Shown one piece after another: positions 15,059-15,107 of a stretch of 15,107 nt of DNA. The first letter of the stretch is position 1; each line of letters opens with the position of its first letter. Origin of the DNA: JAFGSZ01 sp964492185 (GTDB taxonomy: Bacteria; Bacteroidota; Bacteroidia; Bacteroidales; UBA10428). The notes under the pieces were generated by a model. It made no database searches and had not been told where the DNA came from. It saw only the letters and a program-made list of their open reading frames with translations. Made by a program: the position numbers and the translations under genes. The stretch covers positions 1 to 15,107 of the forward strand of contig CAZBJH010000086.1 in NCBI GenBank assembly GCA_964492185.1. The letters are read 5' to 3'.

Positions 15059-15107
15059 GAGTCTGTCAATAAACTCTTAGTGTTTGTTCAGAATGTTCGA
15101 GATCAAG
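15053..15107 (+). repeat. Start of a fourth, tandem copy of the element (copy D, cut by window end)
   Basis: The 55 bases up to the window end are identical to the first 55 bases of copy C (from 14906), giving a 147-bp period. The identity suggests a recent duplication, and the array may continue beyond the window. Confidence 0.85.

Noticed and set aside
14906..15107. CRISPR-like reading of the tandem repeat
   Set aside because: The period is 147 bp with whole units repeated, there are no short repeats with variable spacers, and no cas genes.

Overview
The window looks like a chromosomal stretch from a Bacteroidota (Bacteroidetes) genome, most likely a free-living relative of the Bacteroidales/Marinilabiliales. 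The grounds are a small outer-membrane beta-barrel protein of a type common in that phylum, an AGCS symporter with a large periplasmic insertion, a stand-alone MnmD, AT-rich leaders without clear Shine-Dalgarno sites, and several exact copies of the Bacteroidetes -7 promoter motif TAnnTTTG in front of genes. No tRNA, rRNA, CRISPR array or complete transposase gene was seen.

Layout. Bases 1-337 are non-coding and begin with a 24-bp direct repeat that may be the edge of something upstream. Two plus-strand genes follow: an outer-membrane beta-barrel protein and a sodium:amino-acid (AGCS) symporter. A long minus-strand block runs from 12834 down to 3222: a PIN-PhoH ATPase, a SixA-type phosphohistidine phosphatase, polyphosphate kinase 1, an inositol-monophosphatase-family enzyme, a lipid A acyltransferase-like protein, a family 2 glycosyltransferase, MnmD, a Bcp/PrxQ peroxiredoxin and RecA. 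Two plus-strand genes close the window: a nitroreductase and FolC.

The genes are mainly housekeeping and envelope functions. IMPase, acyltransferase and glycosyltransferase are packed tightly (15-bp gap, then an 8-bp overlap) and probably form an envelope-building operon. PhoH and SixA are 20 bp apart and point at ppk1, a phosphate/phosphoryl-transfer group interrupted by a repeat element. MnmD, Bcp and RecA are co-directional but separated by gaps of about 150 bp.

The most interesting content is non-coding: a family of 153-175 bp elements with 20-23 bp imperfect terminal inverted repeats. Complete copies lie at 3050-3224, 10800-10974 and 14906-15058, and a fourth starts in tandem at 15053 and runs off the window. 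Copies A and B are about 86% identical. Copy C keeps the ends and short landmarks but has different arm sequences, and those arms still pair at the equivalent places (an outer arm stem, a middle stem and an apex hairpin). That is a covariation pattern suggesting the folded structure is conserved. One copy supplies the recA stop codon and another fills almost the whole sixA-ppk1 gap. Whether this is a MITE-like mobile element, a structured RNA or both cannot be settled from the sequence alone.
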